Shown here piece by piece: positions 32,807-43,464 of a stretch of DNA of 64,000 nt. The position numbers and the translations under genes were made by a program. This DNA comes from Dugong dugon. Its lineage: Eukaryota; Chordata; Mammalia; Sirenia; Dugongidae. The notes beneath the pieces are model-generated. The model did no database searches. It saw only the letters and a program-made list of their open reading frames with translations, and was not told where the DNA came from. The stretch covers positions 92,315,601-92,379,600 of the forward strand of contig CM057472.1 in the NCBI GenBank assembly GCA_030035585.1, read 5' to 3'. Every line of letters begins with the position of its first letter. Position 1 is the stretch's first letter.

Positions 32807-32948
32807 GGAGTTCTGGTGTCATTTAGGCTGCTAACCAAAACGTCGGCAGTTCGAATCACCAGCCCTACCTGGAAAGACTATGGGGCAGTTCTACTCTGTC
32901 CTATAGGGTCATTATAGTTGGAATCCACTCAACAGTAATGAGGTTTGT
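32807..32948 (+). mobile_element. AfroSINE, short form, with target-site duplication
   Basis: From GGAGTTCTGGTGTCATTTAG (A-box part deleted) to CCACTCAACAGTAATGAGGT. TAAACATATA just before and TAAATATATA just after form a 10-bp duplication with one mismatch. Confidence 0.9.
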
Positions 32949-35900
32949 AAATATATAAGTTCATATATGTGTGTACATATATAACTGGTTCTATATTAAT
33001 ACACTTCTATTAATACTAATATATCTTGTATACTTGTGTGTATGTGTATTGACTAAATGATACAAGTCTACAATTGCTAAACCAAACTTTTATTTGAAAT
33101 GATGATTTTATTTGCATTGATTATGAAGTCTCTGAAACAATTGCTAACAAGAAAAAATCCATAGATGTGGGAATATCAATATGCTTCTTAGTCACAAATG
33201 ATGAAGATATGTATCCAAGGTACACTGAGCTTCTGAAAATTATTTCTCAGTTCTCAGAGTGAATAGAAATAGAATAAAATCAGTTTGGGTTGATTATATA
33301 TAAACAGCAATATCAAATGACAGAAGATAATAAATTGTAAGATTCTTGGTTACTTGTACTACATTTTGCAAAGCAGCATGTATACATATGTATGTATATA
33401 TATTTTTTCTTCTTATTTTAAAATTATGATCACTTTTCTTATATTGTTTTTTCCTCTTCTAAACTGCCATGTAGTTTACTTAATATATTCTCAAAGTAAA
33501 ATGGAAGCTTAAGAAAATATTAGAAAACTCAAGCAAAAAAAAAAAAAAAACAGATTCTGAGCTGATTACAGAAGAGAGCAGTAAGAGGATTCAATTGTTC
33601 AGAATCACTGACTCTCCAGTTTGATTTCTTTATTTCATGACTCAGTAATTAGCAACGGCAGTCATAGTGGGGTTTGTGTACAGAAATAGATTGAGAGAGC
33701 TGACATTATTTATTCTTCCAATTATGGAAGTGTCTCTGACTTTAAAATACCATCTTGTAAAAAGCTGTCTGATGGCAACATTTTAGTTATTAATTCTCTG
33801 TTATTTCTTACCTCTCATTTTATTGTGCTAGATATTTTTAATCTGTATCTTTATACAGATTACATAATACTTTTAAAGATTTGCTTTAAACAAACTTCTG
33901 AGAAATATTTTGAATTTGAGAATGTGTTAAATTTCAAATTTATGAACAATATATTTGCATTTTTACCTACTTCTATGAAACTTACATGCAGAATTACTCA
34001 GTTTCTCACAGGAATAATTGTTACTTTAGTTTAGAATTTTACTAGAACTTAGATTCAATTGCTAGAAACATCATTTTGAAATGTTTTGTTTGTAGAAATT
34101 TATATTAAAATGCCATCAGGAAATCACATCGGACCTTTGAAAACTCTATTCTCATCTAAATTACTTCTGCCTTTCTTATTTTTCTGTGGAAGAATCCTGT
34201 TAGCGTAAAACCCCTTTATAGGAAACCCAACATGAATAAAGAGGTTTTTTTTTCTTGTGTATTTTCTCCATTTTATAGGTAATATAGTTTTCTACAAACT
34301 GCTTTTTAAATCAGATCACCTTAAGGCAAAATGCGGAATGTAGATAGAGGCTGGCTCTGTTCACACATTTCCTGAATTCAGTACCTAAAGGGATGCAGAA
34401 AATGGGTGGTGAAGAATAGGTCTCATTTAACAGTATAGACTTAGAAAGGGTCTATTTGAGATATTTAGAAGAGAAAATATGTAGAGGAATTTTATGTTTG
34501 CAGTATTTTACAAAGAAAGTCAGAGCCCAAACTTTCTATCATGAATGTCACTTAAATCAGGGAGAGAGGGAGCTAACATTTATTGGATCCTATCATGAAC
34601 CCAATAATGAAAGAAAGAGTGCAATGTGCAAGCCATATTGTACCCCCTTTTATTATATTAGCTATCTTTGGAGTTTTGCCTTTTAACTTTCAAATGCTGA
34701 TGTATTTGCAATTCTTTAGAAAATATATGTTATTAAGAATTTTATTAAGTGCTTTTCCCCCCGGGAAATCTGTGACAATTGCTTTAATTAGCTGAATTAT
34801 CTTTGCTTGTTATACTGTTGATGTGTCTGAAATTTAGAGAGCAGTTAATACATAATATTCTTTGCCATATAAATTATCAAATTTTGAAGACATACACTTT
34901 TTGTGTCCTCAGTTTTACTTATTATTATAAAATAATATTCATGCTATCATAAAATGAAAGACAAGGATCTTACAAGTATATTTTCATTACTTATGATTGG
35001 GAGTAATCTTAATATATATGTAGATGAATGCATTGATTGATTTTTCTCAGAATCAGCAGTTCATGAGATTATGCCCAAGCAAAAGTCTGTACTGTGTTGG
35101 GAAAGTATTTTCACTATGTACTTTGACATTCCCAAATACTCCCGCCCAAAATGTTAAGACATTCAATTGTTTGAGAGTGATTACATCAGGGAAAACTTTC
35201 CAGAGAAGGTCCATCAAGATACTCTGACTGAAAAAAGAAGGATCTATACTGAAATTATTAAGAGAATGGGGATTCCATTTGCTGTTAAATTCCATAAATA
35301 TTTTCAAGTTAACATTTCTCCTTCCATGTTTAATGTCAAAGAATTTAGGCCTTGTTTGTGTGGTTGACAACAGTGTCACTTTTTTTTTAAGAAAACAGTG
35401 CTATATATAAACTTCTCTGTTGCCCATGTATGAGCCAATTTTCTCTATGGCAAGGACAAGTTTGATAGAAAGCCACCGATAATTTAGTAAGAACATCATA
35501 CTCCTTATGTCTGGGATCTTAAGCATGAAACCGGCACTTCATCCAACAATTACAAATATTTGTACAGAAAACACTTGTTCCATGAACAAGGTTGTCTTTG
35601 TAGATGAATGTATGCATATTTTTTTTTCCCAGCTAGTTATGTTATCCTGCATTTTCCTAATCTTGCACTCATTTCCAGGAGGCACTTAAAAGCAAATTCA
35701 GAGCCAGACTGCCAGTAACAGTTACCCCCTATGAACTTTTATTTTATTGTTTCAGATCTGCTTTTATCTTTAACTACTCTATTTCACATTTTATATTTAT
35801 TCATCCAACCTCCTTCAAATCATTTTGTGTATATATATTTTAAAACAGTAAATTATCAGTATATTCTCTCTGAAACACTAAAGGTAATAACGCACTCAAT

Positions 35901-36424
35901 TGTGAAAGAAAATAAATCCACTGAGAAGAGATTGTTTCTTCATATCTTTGAAAATGGACATATTAATCACTCTAAGAATGAAAGTCATAAGGGAGGAAAG
36001 AGTGGTTAAGAAACTGAGATGGAAAATGACAGGAAATCATTAGAAAAAAAATCAATATGTTTAAATGATGAAAGATCAAAGCATCACATTTCTAAGAAGG
36101 GTACAAATATAGTAGTTTAGTTTTCAAAAAGCAGTAATATTACACTCTGGGGGAAAAATGGAATCAAGTTATACAGTATGGAAATAGGGGACCTAAAATA
36201 AAATTTCATGTTTTGCAGAAAATGGAAATGATGCTGAGTTCCAGGAAAGAAGGAAAATTGTGATGGATTATATAGCACTCTATTTGAGAGTCTTGCTGAT
36301 AGCAGCGCATTATAAAATCTGTGTTTTTGTGTGCGTGTGTATATGTGTGCATGTGCTTATGTGCATATATGTGAGAGAAAGAGAGATTTAATTATGTGAA
36401 GTTATACAACTCTGCTATTTTTTA
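32949..36424. other. Long stretch without recognised genes (3.5 kb)
   Basis: AT-rich. Holds a TA/TG-rich patch near 33375-33410 and an 18-base A-run at 33533-33550. A possible decayed MIR lies at 34570-34690 (GAGCTAACATTTATTGGATC). The purine-rich GGGAAAACTTTCCAGAGAAG near 35190 resembles an old dispersed repeat. Open frames of 60-108 codons at 34456-36009 overlap on both strands without motifs, and I do not treat them as genes. A (TG)n tract lies at 36300-36392. Confidence 0.45.
36300..36392. repeat. Imperfect TG-rich microsatellite
   Basis: GTGTGCGTGTGTATATGTGT with further TGTGCATGTGC units, ending in GAGAGAAAGAGAG. Confidence 0.88.
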
Positions 36425-36735
36425 TAAACTTAAACAGAAATATATTTTAACCAGCAATTACAATTCCAGGTAGTAACCCAAGAGAAACTAATACAGATGT
36501 TCACCAAAAGACTGGTACAATGTTTACAATAAGTGATTCATGTTGTTGTTAGTTGCTGGGAAGTTGATTCTGACTCAGGGTAACATAACCAAAATCCAAC
36601 CAAACCTGTTGCCGCTGAGTGGATTCTGACTCAGTTGGCGCAAAATAAAAACAACCCAAGTATCTATCAACACAAAAATGGATACGTAAATTGTGGTATA
36701 TTTACCAGCAATAAAAAAAGAATTAACTTGGTACA
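36425..36735 (+). mobile_element. Old L1 ORF2/3' end fragment, SINE-interrupted
   Basis: ACCAGCAATTACAATTCCAG, AACCCAAGAGAAACTAATAC, CAAAAGACTGGTACAATG, then AACAACCCAAGTATCTATCA, AATTGTGGTATATTTACCAG and GCAATAAAAAAAGAATTAAC. This is the order found in the last part of L1 ORF2 (compare 46970-47170). Two SINE 3' ends sit at 36541-36640. Confidence 0.78.
36541..36640 (-). mobile_element. Two AfroSINE 3' end fragments in tandem
   Basis: First: GTTGTTGTTAGTTGCTGGGA then GATTCTGACTCAGGG. Second: ATCCAACCAAACCTGTTGCC then GAGTGGATTCTGACTCA. Both are severely 5' truncated and lie inside the L1 fragment, so the second landed on or beside the first. Confidence 0.78.
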
Positions 36736-36941
36736 CCTAAGGTTTGTACATTAGTGGTATGTAAAATGTAGCTAAACATATCAATAGATATTAACTCTAG
36801 TTAATATTATGAATGCTGAGGAAGGGTCTCAAGTTCGAAGGCGCTGGGAGAAAACTGGTTCCTTATGAAGCAAAATATTTTTTTCTAATTTGGAGAGCGT
36901 CAGCACTCCTTTCACTCTGAGGTCTTAATTCTGTTCTCCTC

Positions 36942-37079
36942 AGAGCCCTGGTGCTAACCAGAAGGTCAGCAGTTCAAATCCATCAGCCCCACTCTTGGAA
37001 ATCCTATGGTGCAGTTCCACTCTGTCCTATAAGGTCGCTATGAGTTGGAATTGACTTGACAGCAAGGGGTTTGGTTTTG
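36942..37079 (+). mobile_element. AfroSINE, short form with head deletion
   Basis: AGAGCCCTGGTGCTAACCAG joins the first head bases directly to GCTAACC, removing the A-box segment. The remainder to GACTTGACAGCAAGGGGTTT is well conserved. Confidence 0.92.
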
Positions 37080-37399
37080 CTCTGACTTGTACTGATCAAC
37101 ATGCTATCCTGGTGTTGAGACAATCTGGAACTATGGTACATTTTATCTTTCTTCTCATGTGTCAAACTCTACTCTAAAAAGTACAGTTTTCCCATGTTTA
37201 GAACAATGAGGGCCACAGCATTTCGTAGCTCAGAGTCATGGGCTCTGAAAAACTCGTCGTGTCCATTTTCCTCTGGTGAAAGTTGGTACAATCTTGGCTA
37301 AAATATACAGACAAGAAGTCAGGTGATGCAGAATACACGTGAGTTTCTTCTTTTTATCCTTCTTCTCTTCCTTTTTCTTCTTCTTAATTATGATGGCAA
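37080..37399. other. No recognised feature
   Basis: Nothing identifiable apart from a TTCTTC-rich patch near 37345-37385. Confidence 0.45.
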
Positions 37400-37628
37400 A
37401 CTTTCGAAGCATTAACTACGACTCAGGTTCTATTTTGAGTGCTCAGTTAATCTTTAGAACAGGACTTTTGGGTGGGTGCTCTTATTAACCCCATTCACAT
37501 ATGAAGACACTCAGGTAGGAAAGTCAAGTAATTTGCTCTAGTAACAAAGCTTGTAAATTCTGATAGAATTTGAGCCAAGGTATTCTGGCTCAAAAATATG
37601 CTCTTAGCCACTGTGCTATACTGCTTCT
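37400..37628 (-). mobile_element. MIR
   Basis: Antisense MIR: TAACTACGACTCAGGTTCTA, AATCTTTAGAACAGGACTTT, AAGTCAAGTAATTTGCTCTA, GCTCTTAGCCACTGTGCTAT and ACTGCTTC (the tRNA-like end). Nearly full length. Confidence 0.82.
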
Positions 37629-37944
37629 TGTGCATGTAGACCACACAAATACACACTGATATATATTTTCTTTTCAATTAATTGCCTCCTAATTTCTTTT
37701 TCTTCTTTTTTCTTTTTTTAAATTAAGGCCTCTTGCTTAGTCAGTCTAAGTTATCCTAATTTAAAATTTATTCATCTGAAAAAATAAAAATGTTTGATTT
37801 ATTGTAGTGATTTTTCTAAACCAGAAAAAGATAACACTTATATCTTTATGTCTTGGTTATCTCCTCTATAAAACAGAAGCAAGTTTCTCCCAAACCCTTA
37901 GTACAAACATGAGATAATATAGGTTGTGATTAGGGTTATAAATA

Positions 37945-38158
37945 TAACAGCATTGTTGAGCACATATTAGATCCCAGATATTGTTCTAAACTCTTTGCAC
38001 GTATTAAATAATTTAGTCTTTTGGCTTTTGTATTTTATTTTCCACATACCACCGTTGAGAAATCTGAGGTCCTGAGAAGTTTTAAGGTCATTATATGGTA
38101 GAGCCAAGATTTTAGGCCAGATAATCTTACTCCCAAGACTGTACTCTTAGTCAATACA
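37945..38158 (-). mobile_element. MIR
   Basis: Antisense MIR: TTGTTGAGCACATATTAGAT, TTCTAAACTCTTTGCACGTA, AAATCTGAGGTCCTGAGAAG, TAGAGCCAAGATTTTAGGCC and TGTACTCTTAGTC. Confidence 0.8.
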
Positions 38159-38708
38159 AAAATTCTGATGTTTTGGTTATAACATACTCAGAGATATATA
38201 AAACTAAGTAATAAAGCTTGCATATATTTTAACTTTATATAACCCATTAACAGAGCGTTAACTTAAGGGTGGCATATTGTTTTCTTCTTTTTGGTTTTCA
38301 TAAACGGGGATACACTGACCTCCGTTCATAAAAGCAACAAATATTATTTCTTTCTGATTCTTTTCTGAGCTCATGAAACAGAATTAAGTTCCTTCAAGTT
38401 AGGCTGTAGACACCCTCTTCTGTCACAACATAATCAAGCTTGAAAAGACAAATTTTCTGATTTCTTAATAGGCATCACTAGTTTATAAATTCAATCTATT
38501 GTAATGAGTTCACTAAGGAAAATTGTGTTGTTTGATTTTATCTAACCTGAACTAAAAGGTTCATCAATAGTGTTATTTTGAAAATCAACTGTGCTATGTT
38601 TTCCATAATCATGGAAATTACTGTTTTACCTACCCATTCTATGCAGTGAATGATATTTAAAGCACGTGATGAGGTTTAAATTATAAGGGCATTTAACAGC
38701 TTTCTTAT
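38159..38708. other. No recognised feature
   Basis: AT-rich sequence with nothing identifiable. Confidence 0.5.
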
Positions 38709-38781
38709 TTAAAAAAAAAAAAAAAAAAAAACAACAACTCTGGTGCCGTGGAGTCTATTCCGACTCATAGCGACCCTGTAA
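38709..38781 (-). mobile_element. AfroSINE 3' end fragment
   Basis: An A-run of about 21, then ACAACAACTCTGGTGCCGTG and CATAGCGACCCTGTAAAA. Only the tail-proximal 50 bases are present. Confidence 0.8.
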
Positions 38782-39445
38782 AATAAATATAAGCCACCAG
38801 GCACACTTAAAACACACATACATACATACAGTTTAGTTTCTTCTTAAAGTAAAGTTAATTTCACCAGTCTTCATAAAGAATAAATACTAATACTTAACCA
38901 CAGAGATATATATGAGAAGACATTGATAACCTCCATAAAAATATTTTGAATAGACAAATTTATCATGCATATTTGTCAAACAAATAAGTACTAGTAAACT
39001 CCCTGGCACTTTGTCGAAGCATATAAACCAGACCGGAATAACACCACTCCAGTGATATACAATATAAGGTGTATATAATGTTAGTCCTGTATGCTCATGA
39101 GAAGACTTGTAGACTAGCTCTTTACTGACTTCACTATCTCTCCAGTTTTCAGTTTTTTTAACCTCAGAGACATGTTTTTATTTATATAATTGGCACCTCA
39201 ATATTTAATTAGGCAAGGAATTTTATAAATGTCTGCAGCTTAGCTTTTGGTTGCCCAAACAAATACAACTTTCTTTCCATCTATAAAATTAGCTTACCTG
39301 GTATAATGTACCAATGTTGTATATGATTGAGCTAAACTTTTGAAGAGCTGAAATAGGATAATTGCACATACAGAAAAAAACAAAAGTGCAAAGTCTATGA
39401 ACGGGAAAGGACTTGGTGTATTCAAATAAAAATAAAATAATCTTG
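38782..39445. other. No recognised feature
   Basis: AT-rich, with a short CATACATACATACA run near 38815. Nothing else. Confidence 0.5.
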
Positions 39446-39460
39446 TGTATGCGTGTATAA

Positions 39461-39669
39461 CCAAAAGCCAAACCCACTGCCATGGAGTCCATTCCGACTC
39501 ATAGCGAACCTATAAGACAAAGTAGAACTGCCCCACAGGATTTCCAAGGTTATAAATCTTTACAGTAGCAGACTGCCAAATCTTTCTCCCACATAGCAGT
39601 TGTTGGGTTCCAATCCCTGACATTTTGGTTAGCAGCTGAGTGCTTTAACCACTGTGTCACAAGGAATTC
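39461..39669 (-). mobile_element. AfroSINE, long form, with 15-bp target duplication
   Basis: From CCAAAAGCCAAACCCACTGC to CACTGTGTCACAAGGAATTC. CTTTACAGTAGCAGACTGCC is the antisense long-form block. TGTATGCGTGTATAA (39446-39460) and TGTATGTGTGTATAA (39670-39684) are the duplication, with one mismatch. Confidence 0.95.
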
Positions 39670-39684
39670 TGTATGTGTGTATAA

Positions 39685-39851
39685 AAACCCCAAAACCAAA
39701 CCCACTGCCGTCAAGTCCATTCTGAATTATAGCAGCCCTATAGAACAGAGTAGAACTGCCCCATAGGGTTTCCAGGGATAGGTTGGTGAATTCCAACAGC
39801 CAACCTTGTGATTAGCAGCTAAGCTCTTAACCATTGCGCCACCAGGGCTTC
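39685..39851 (-). mobile_element. AfroSINE, short form, inserted at the previous duplication
   Basis: From AAACCCCAAAACCAAACCCA to CATTGCGCCACCAGGGCTTC. It begins exactly where the preceding SINE's duplication ends. TGTGTGTATA on its left and TGTGTCTATA at 39854-39863 look like its own duplication. Confidence 0.94.
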
Positions 39852-39863
39852 TTGTGTCTATAT

Positions 39864-39897
39864 CCATTGCCGTCGTGTCAATTCTGACTCATATGTA
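39864..39897 (-). mobile_element. AfroSINE 3' end remnant
   Basis: TCCATTGCCGTCGTGTCAAT then TCTGACTCATA. It is the third SINE piece in 440 bases, all antisense. Confidence 0.7.
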
Positions 39898-39904
39898 TCT
39901 TATG

Positions 39905-40060
39905 GTATTACTGGGGCAGAAAGTGTGATAGGAGATAAGGTCAGAAAAATCGTTGAGAAAATTTGAGATTGATACTTGTTGATCTTGGTTGGGAATTTGG
40001 ACTTCATTTTCAGATGATGAGAAGCTATTTGAAGGTTTTTAAAAAATAACTGAAGACATT
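39905..40060. mobile_element. Old dispersed repeat, left part (interrupted by L1)
   Basis: GATGAGAAGCTATTTGAAGG followed by TTTTTAAAAAATAAC resembles a common mammalian repeat (GGAAGCCATTGGAGGGTTTT order). The matching continuation appears after the L1, at 48560. Family uncertain. Confidence 0.4.
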
Positions 40061-40078
40061 AAAAAAATAGTGTAGTGA

Positions 40079-41990
40079 GGGAGTTACGGCAAAATGGTGC
40101 TCTAGGCAGAAGTACCACAGCGTCCCTCCACAGCAAGGATCCGAAAAACTAAGTCGAACAGAGAATACAACAATTCCAAAACCCTAAAACATCAAATGAA
40201 GAGATAAAGAACTCAGCCAAGCACCAAATGGAGTAAGAAAACTGACAGAGAATGGAGAGCAAGAAGAGATTCATGCAGAGGTCCCCTACCAGCTAATGCA
40301 GCGCGGATCCACCGTCTTGGACTCCTATCGGAGACCAGAAAACAGGGGTACAAGAAAGCAGCCTCACGGAGCTTCCAGAAGGTGACAAAACAACCAGTAA
40401 TTTGTGGTGTGCACTTTCCCACCCCCCACACCTTTTCACCCCAGGCTCGACCTCCTCTGCTTCCCACGGCCACGGTCTCTTGATCGGGAAGCACCGGCTG
40501 CTTGGATTCCACACACCCAAGCAGGCAACTCTCTGGGTGCCGTTAGTTGGCTGCTAGTGTTGCTTTATTTTCCTGCTTCTTTTGATTTCTCATGTGTCTC
40601 TCGCCACCTCCCCCTCCTTTCAGTCAAGTGCCTGGCTCCATGCGCCACCTTTGCTTCTTCCTGAGGGGCTGCAGAGCGCCGGCAATTTGTGATATACACT
40701 TTCCCACTCTCTACCCTTCTTCACCCACACTCGGTCTCCTCTGCTTCCCGCGGAAACAGTCTCTTGTCCAGAAACACCAGCCTGCACTAGCTGGCTCTCT
40801 GAGTGCCATTTGTTGGCTGCTGGTGTTACTTTTTTTTTTTCTTTCTGCTTCTTTTGATTTCCTGCTTGCCTCTTGCCACCACCCCCTCCTTTCGCTCAAG
40901 TGCCTGGCTCCGTGCACCATCTTTGCTTCTTCTTGAGGGGGTGCGGAGCTCCATTCCAGTGTGGAGCTGCTTCCCGGTCTGGGCTACTGTGCTGGTGGGA
41001 TCCCGGGGCTTTTGTTCCTTTGTTCATATTGAATTGTTTGTTTGTTTTCTTTTCCTTGAGTTGGGACCCCTTTCTGGCTAGGCGGAGCTGCATGGCAAGA
41101 AACTCCCCTGCAGCTTCCACAGACATGCAGAGGGATCCCTGAGAATATTTCTCTTTTCATTGTTTTTCTTTTTTCTTTTTTTCTGTTTTTTTGGCGGGCC
41201 TTTCTTGTTCTTTTTTTTTTTTAATTTGTTCTGTTTTCTTTTCCCTCTTTTTCCCTTTTTGTCTTTCTTCATTGCTCAGTCTCTCATCTCTCTATATCTT
41301 CCTTCTCTTTCTGATCCCTGAATACCAGGCATTGTATACCTCTACGCCTTCTAGCCAGGCTGTACTGCAACACCTGAGAGCGACTACCCCAGACCTCATA
41401 GCTGCATCGGTGGGATCCCTGGGAACTTTGCAGTTCTTTAACCTTTCTGATTTCTACTTATTAATTCTTTTCTTTTCTTCCTCTTCCCCTTTCTGTTTTT
41501 CTCCTTTTCATTGTCTCTCATCTCTCCATTCAAATGGCAACCTCCCCTAGCATTCTTTTTTGTTTGTATGTTTTTGGCTCCTGTTCCTCTCTTCTGTCTC
41601 CCATATCCATCTTAGCTCCACACATTACAGTCTCCCCACTGCATCCTGCCTACCTGCACCGTGCACTTAACATCACACTCACAAGCAGCACAGGCACAGC
41701 CTACTGGAACCTGCCCTGAAATGATTACCGACCCGCCCTGGTGGCCGTAGTGGGTGCCACAAACAACCCGTACCAGTAACTCTTCTTCAGCTAGGCCTGC
41801 ACTTCTGTACAATATCTGAGTGACTGACCTTGCCAGTTGGAGAAGGAGGCGAAAAGTATTGAGCACACAGATGACCAAACAACAAAGAACTCACAGTCTG
41901 CATGCTCAGACATAGTCAAAGTATTTTTTTTTTTAAAAAGGGATGAAACAAACAAATCTACAATCAATAAACGAGAAAAATAACTACTGA
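40079..41990 (+). promoter_or_regulatory. L1 5' UTR with tandem promoter-like units
   Basis: By analogy with other mammalian L1s this is the internal RNA polymerase II promoter and leader. It is GC-richer than the rest of the window up to about 41130, then pyrimidine-rich (41150-41330 and 41440-41560). It contains two consecutive units of about 285 bases, 40397-40681 and 40682 to about 40953. They share AATTTGTG, CTCCTCTGCTTCCC, GTTGGCTGCT, GCTTCTTTTGATTT and TCAAGTGCCTGGCTCC. The many open frames here on both strands (40213-41719) arise from composition and are not genes. Confidence 0.85.
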
Positions 41991-42998
41991 ATGCCCCCAA
42001 AACACCAGACAATATCAAAACATTTACAAAAACTGGACAGGATGGTTCCAGTAGACACCCACAATAAAACACCAGATGACTCTCCTCTGGAGGAAAATGC
42101 ACTAGAACTACCTGATAAGGAATTCAAATCTCTAATACTCGGAATTCTCCAAGAACTGAGGCAAAAAGCTAACAAAAATGAGGAAAAAATAGACAAATTC
42201 ATGGAAAATACAGACAAAAAATTGGAAGAATTCAGGAAGATGGTGCAGGAACAAAATGCTAAAACAAATTCACATCTAGAAATTACACAAAGACAACAGT
42301 TAGAAATCCAAAAGATAAACAAGATTTCAGAAATGGATGATGTCAAAGAAGGGCTGAGAAGCAGATCTGAAACGGTGGAAGACAGGATCAGGGGAACTGA
42401 AGACAAACACTTGGATACAACTCTGTTTGAGGAAAACTCAGAAAAAAGAACAAAGAAAAATGAAGAGACCCTGAGAGTTATGTGGAACACAATTAAAAGC
42501 AAAAATTTTTGAGTGATTGAAATTCCAGAACAGGGGGAGAAAGCAGAAAACACAGAGAGGATCACTGAGGAACTGCTGAAAGAAAATTTCCCCAATATCA
42601 TGAAAGATGAAAAGCTGACCATCCAAGAAGCTCAGCGAACCCCATATAAAAGAGAAACAAAAAGAAAATCACCAAGTCATATCATATTCACACTCACCAA
42701 AACCAAAGACAAACAAAGAATTTTGAGAGCAGCTCATGAAAAATAAGAAGTCACATACAGAGGAGAAACAATAAGACTAAACTCAGATTATTCGGCAGAA
42801 ACCATGCAGACAAGAAGGCAATGGGATGGCATATATAAAATCTTGAACGAAAAAAATTGTCAGCCAAGAATAATATATCCTACAAAACTCTTGTTCAAAT
42901 TTGATGGTGAAATTAGGTCATTTCCAGATAAACAGAAATTAAGGGAATACATAAAAGTCAAACCAAACTTACAAGAATTATTAAAGGGAGTTCTTTGA
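41991..42998 (+). pseudogene. L1 ORF1 (ORF1p), two in-frame stops
   Basis: A single 336-codon frame starting MPPKHQTISKHLQ. Residues of about 45-125 are Glu/Lys/Gln-rich with heptad character (LILGILQELRQKANKNEEKI), the trimerising coiled coil. RNA-binding and C-terminal domains follow, with NTERITEELLKENFPNIMKD, SPSHIIFTLTKTKDKQRILR, ETMQTRRQWDGIYKILNEKN and a last part ELLKGVL. TGA at 42510-42512 splits the protein after residue 173, in a position where mammalian ORF1p has a basic residue. CGA to TGA by CpG decay would explain it. TAA at 42744-42746 follows the RAAHEK motif. No frameshift is needed. The large antisense frame 41984-42622 is a shadow. Confidence 0.95.
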
Positions 42999-43464
42999 TC
43001 TGAGGACAAACAGCTTCAGCTCACAGGCAAAACCTAGGACGCAGGATCGTACGAGCCAGATACCAATCTAGGAAATGAACTCTCAAGGACTATCCAAAAC
43101 CAAAAGAAATACAACAGGGAGTCAGAGCAGTTTATCAATAAATGACAACAACATCAAAACAGTAAAAGAGGGAATAAACAGCATAGGCATAGAACCTTCT
43201 AATGGAGAGGAAGGCAAGGCAATACCAAGTAATGGGAGACTGCTTCAAACTTAGAAAGATAAGGGTAAAATTCATGGTAACCACAAAGAAAGTTCACCAA
43301 CCATCTCATAAAAATGAAGACGAAAAACATAAAGTTTTGGCAAAAACAAAAAATACAAAAACAAAATAAATGAAAAAAAAAATCCACAAACAAAAGTAAC
43401 TCAGCACAAGAGAGTAAGAAGAACAAAGAAAACATCAGCACCACAAAAAAAAAAGCACTACAAA
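42999..43464 (+). other. L1 inter-ORF spacer
   Basis: A-rich spacer of 466 bases between the ORF1 stop and the ORF2 start, long compared with the tens of bases in human L1. It has no coding frame of note on the sense strand. Confidence 0.75.

Noticed and set aside
33365..33410. TATGTATA-rich patch as a promoter
   Set aside because: Short AT microsatellite-like sequence without other promoter features.
35024..35379. Overlapping frames of 66-108 codons on both strands
   Set aside because: Opposite-strand overlap without motifs. The sequence partly resembles an old dispersed repeat.
41078..41272. Lysine-rich 64-codon minus-strand frame resembling a basic nuclear protein
   Set aside because: Translation of a pyrimidine tract in the L1 5' UTR.
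40213..41719. Many overlapping frames of 60-119 codons on both strands
   Set aside because: They lie in the L1 5' UTR, are Pro/Phe/Ser- or Lys-rich from base composition, and duplicate with the tandem units.
41984..42622. 212-codon minus-strand frame rich in Ser/Phe/Leu
   Set aside because: It is exactly antisense to L1 ORF1. A-rich sense codons give Phe/Ser-rich antisense frames.
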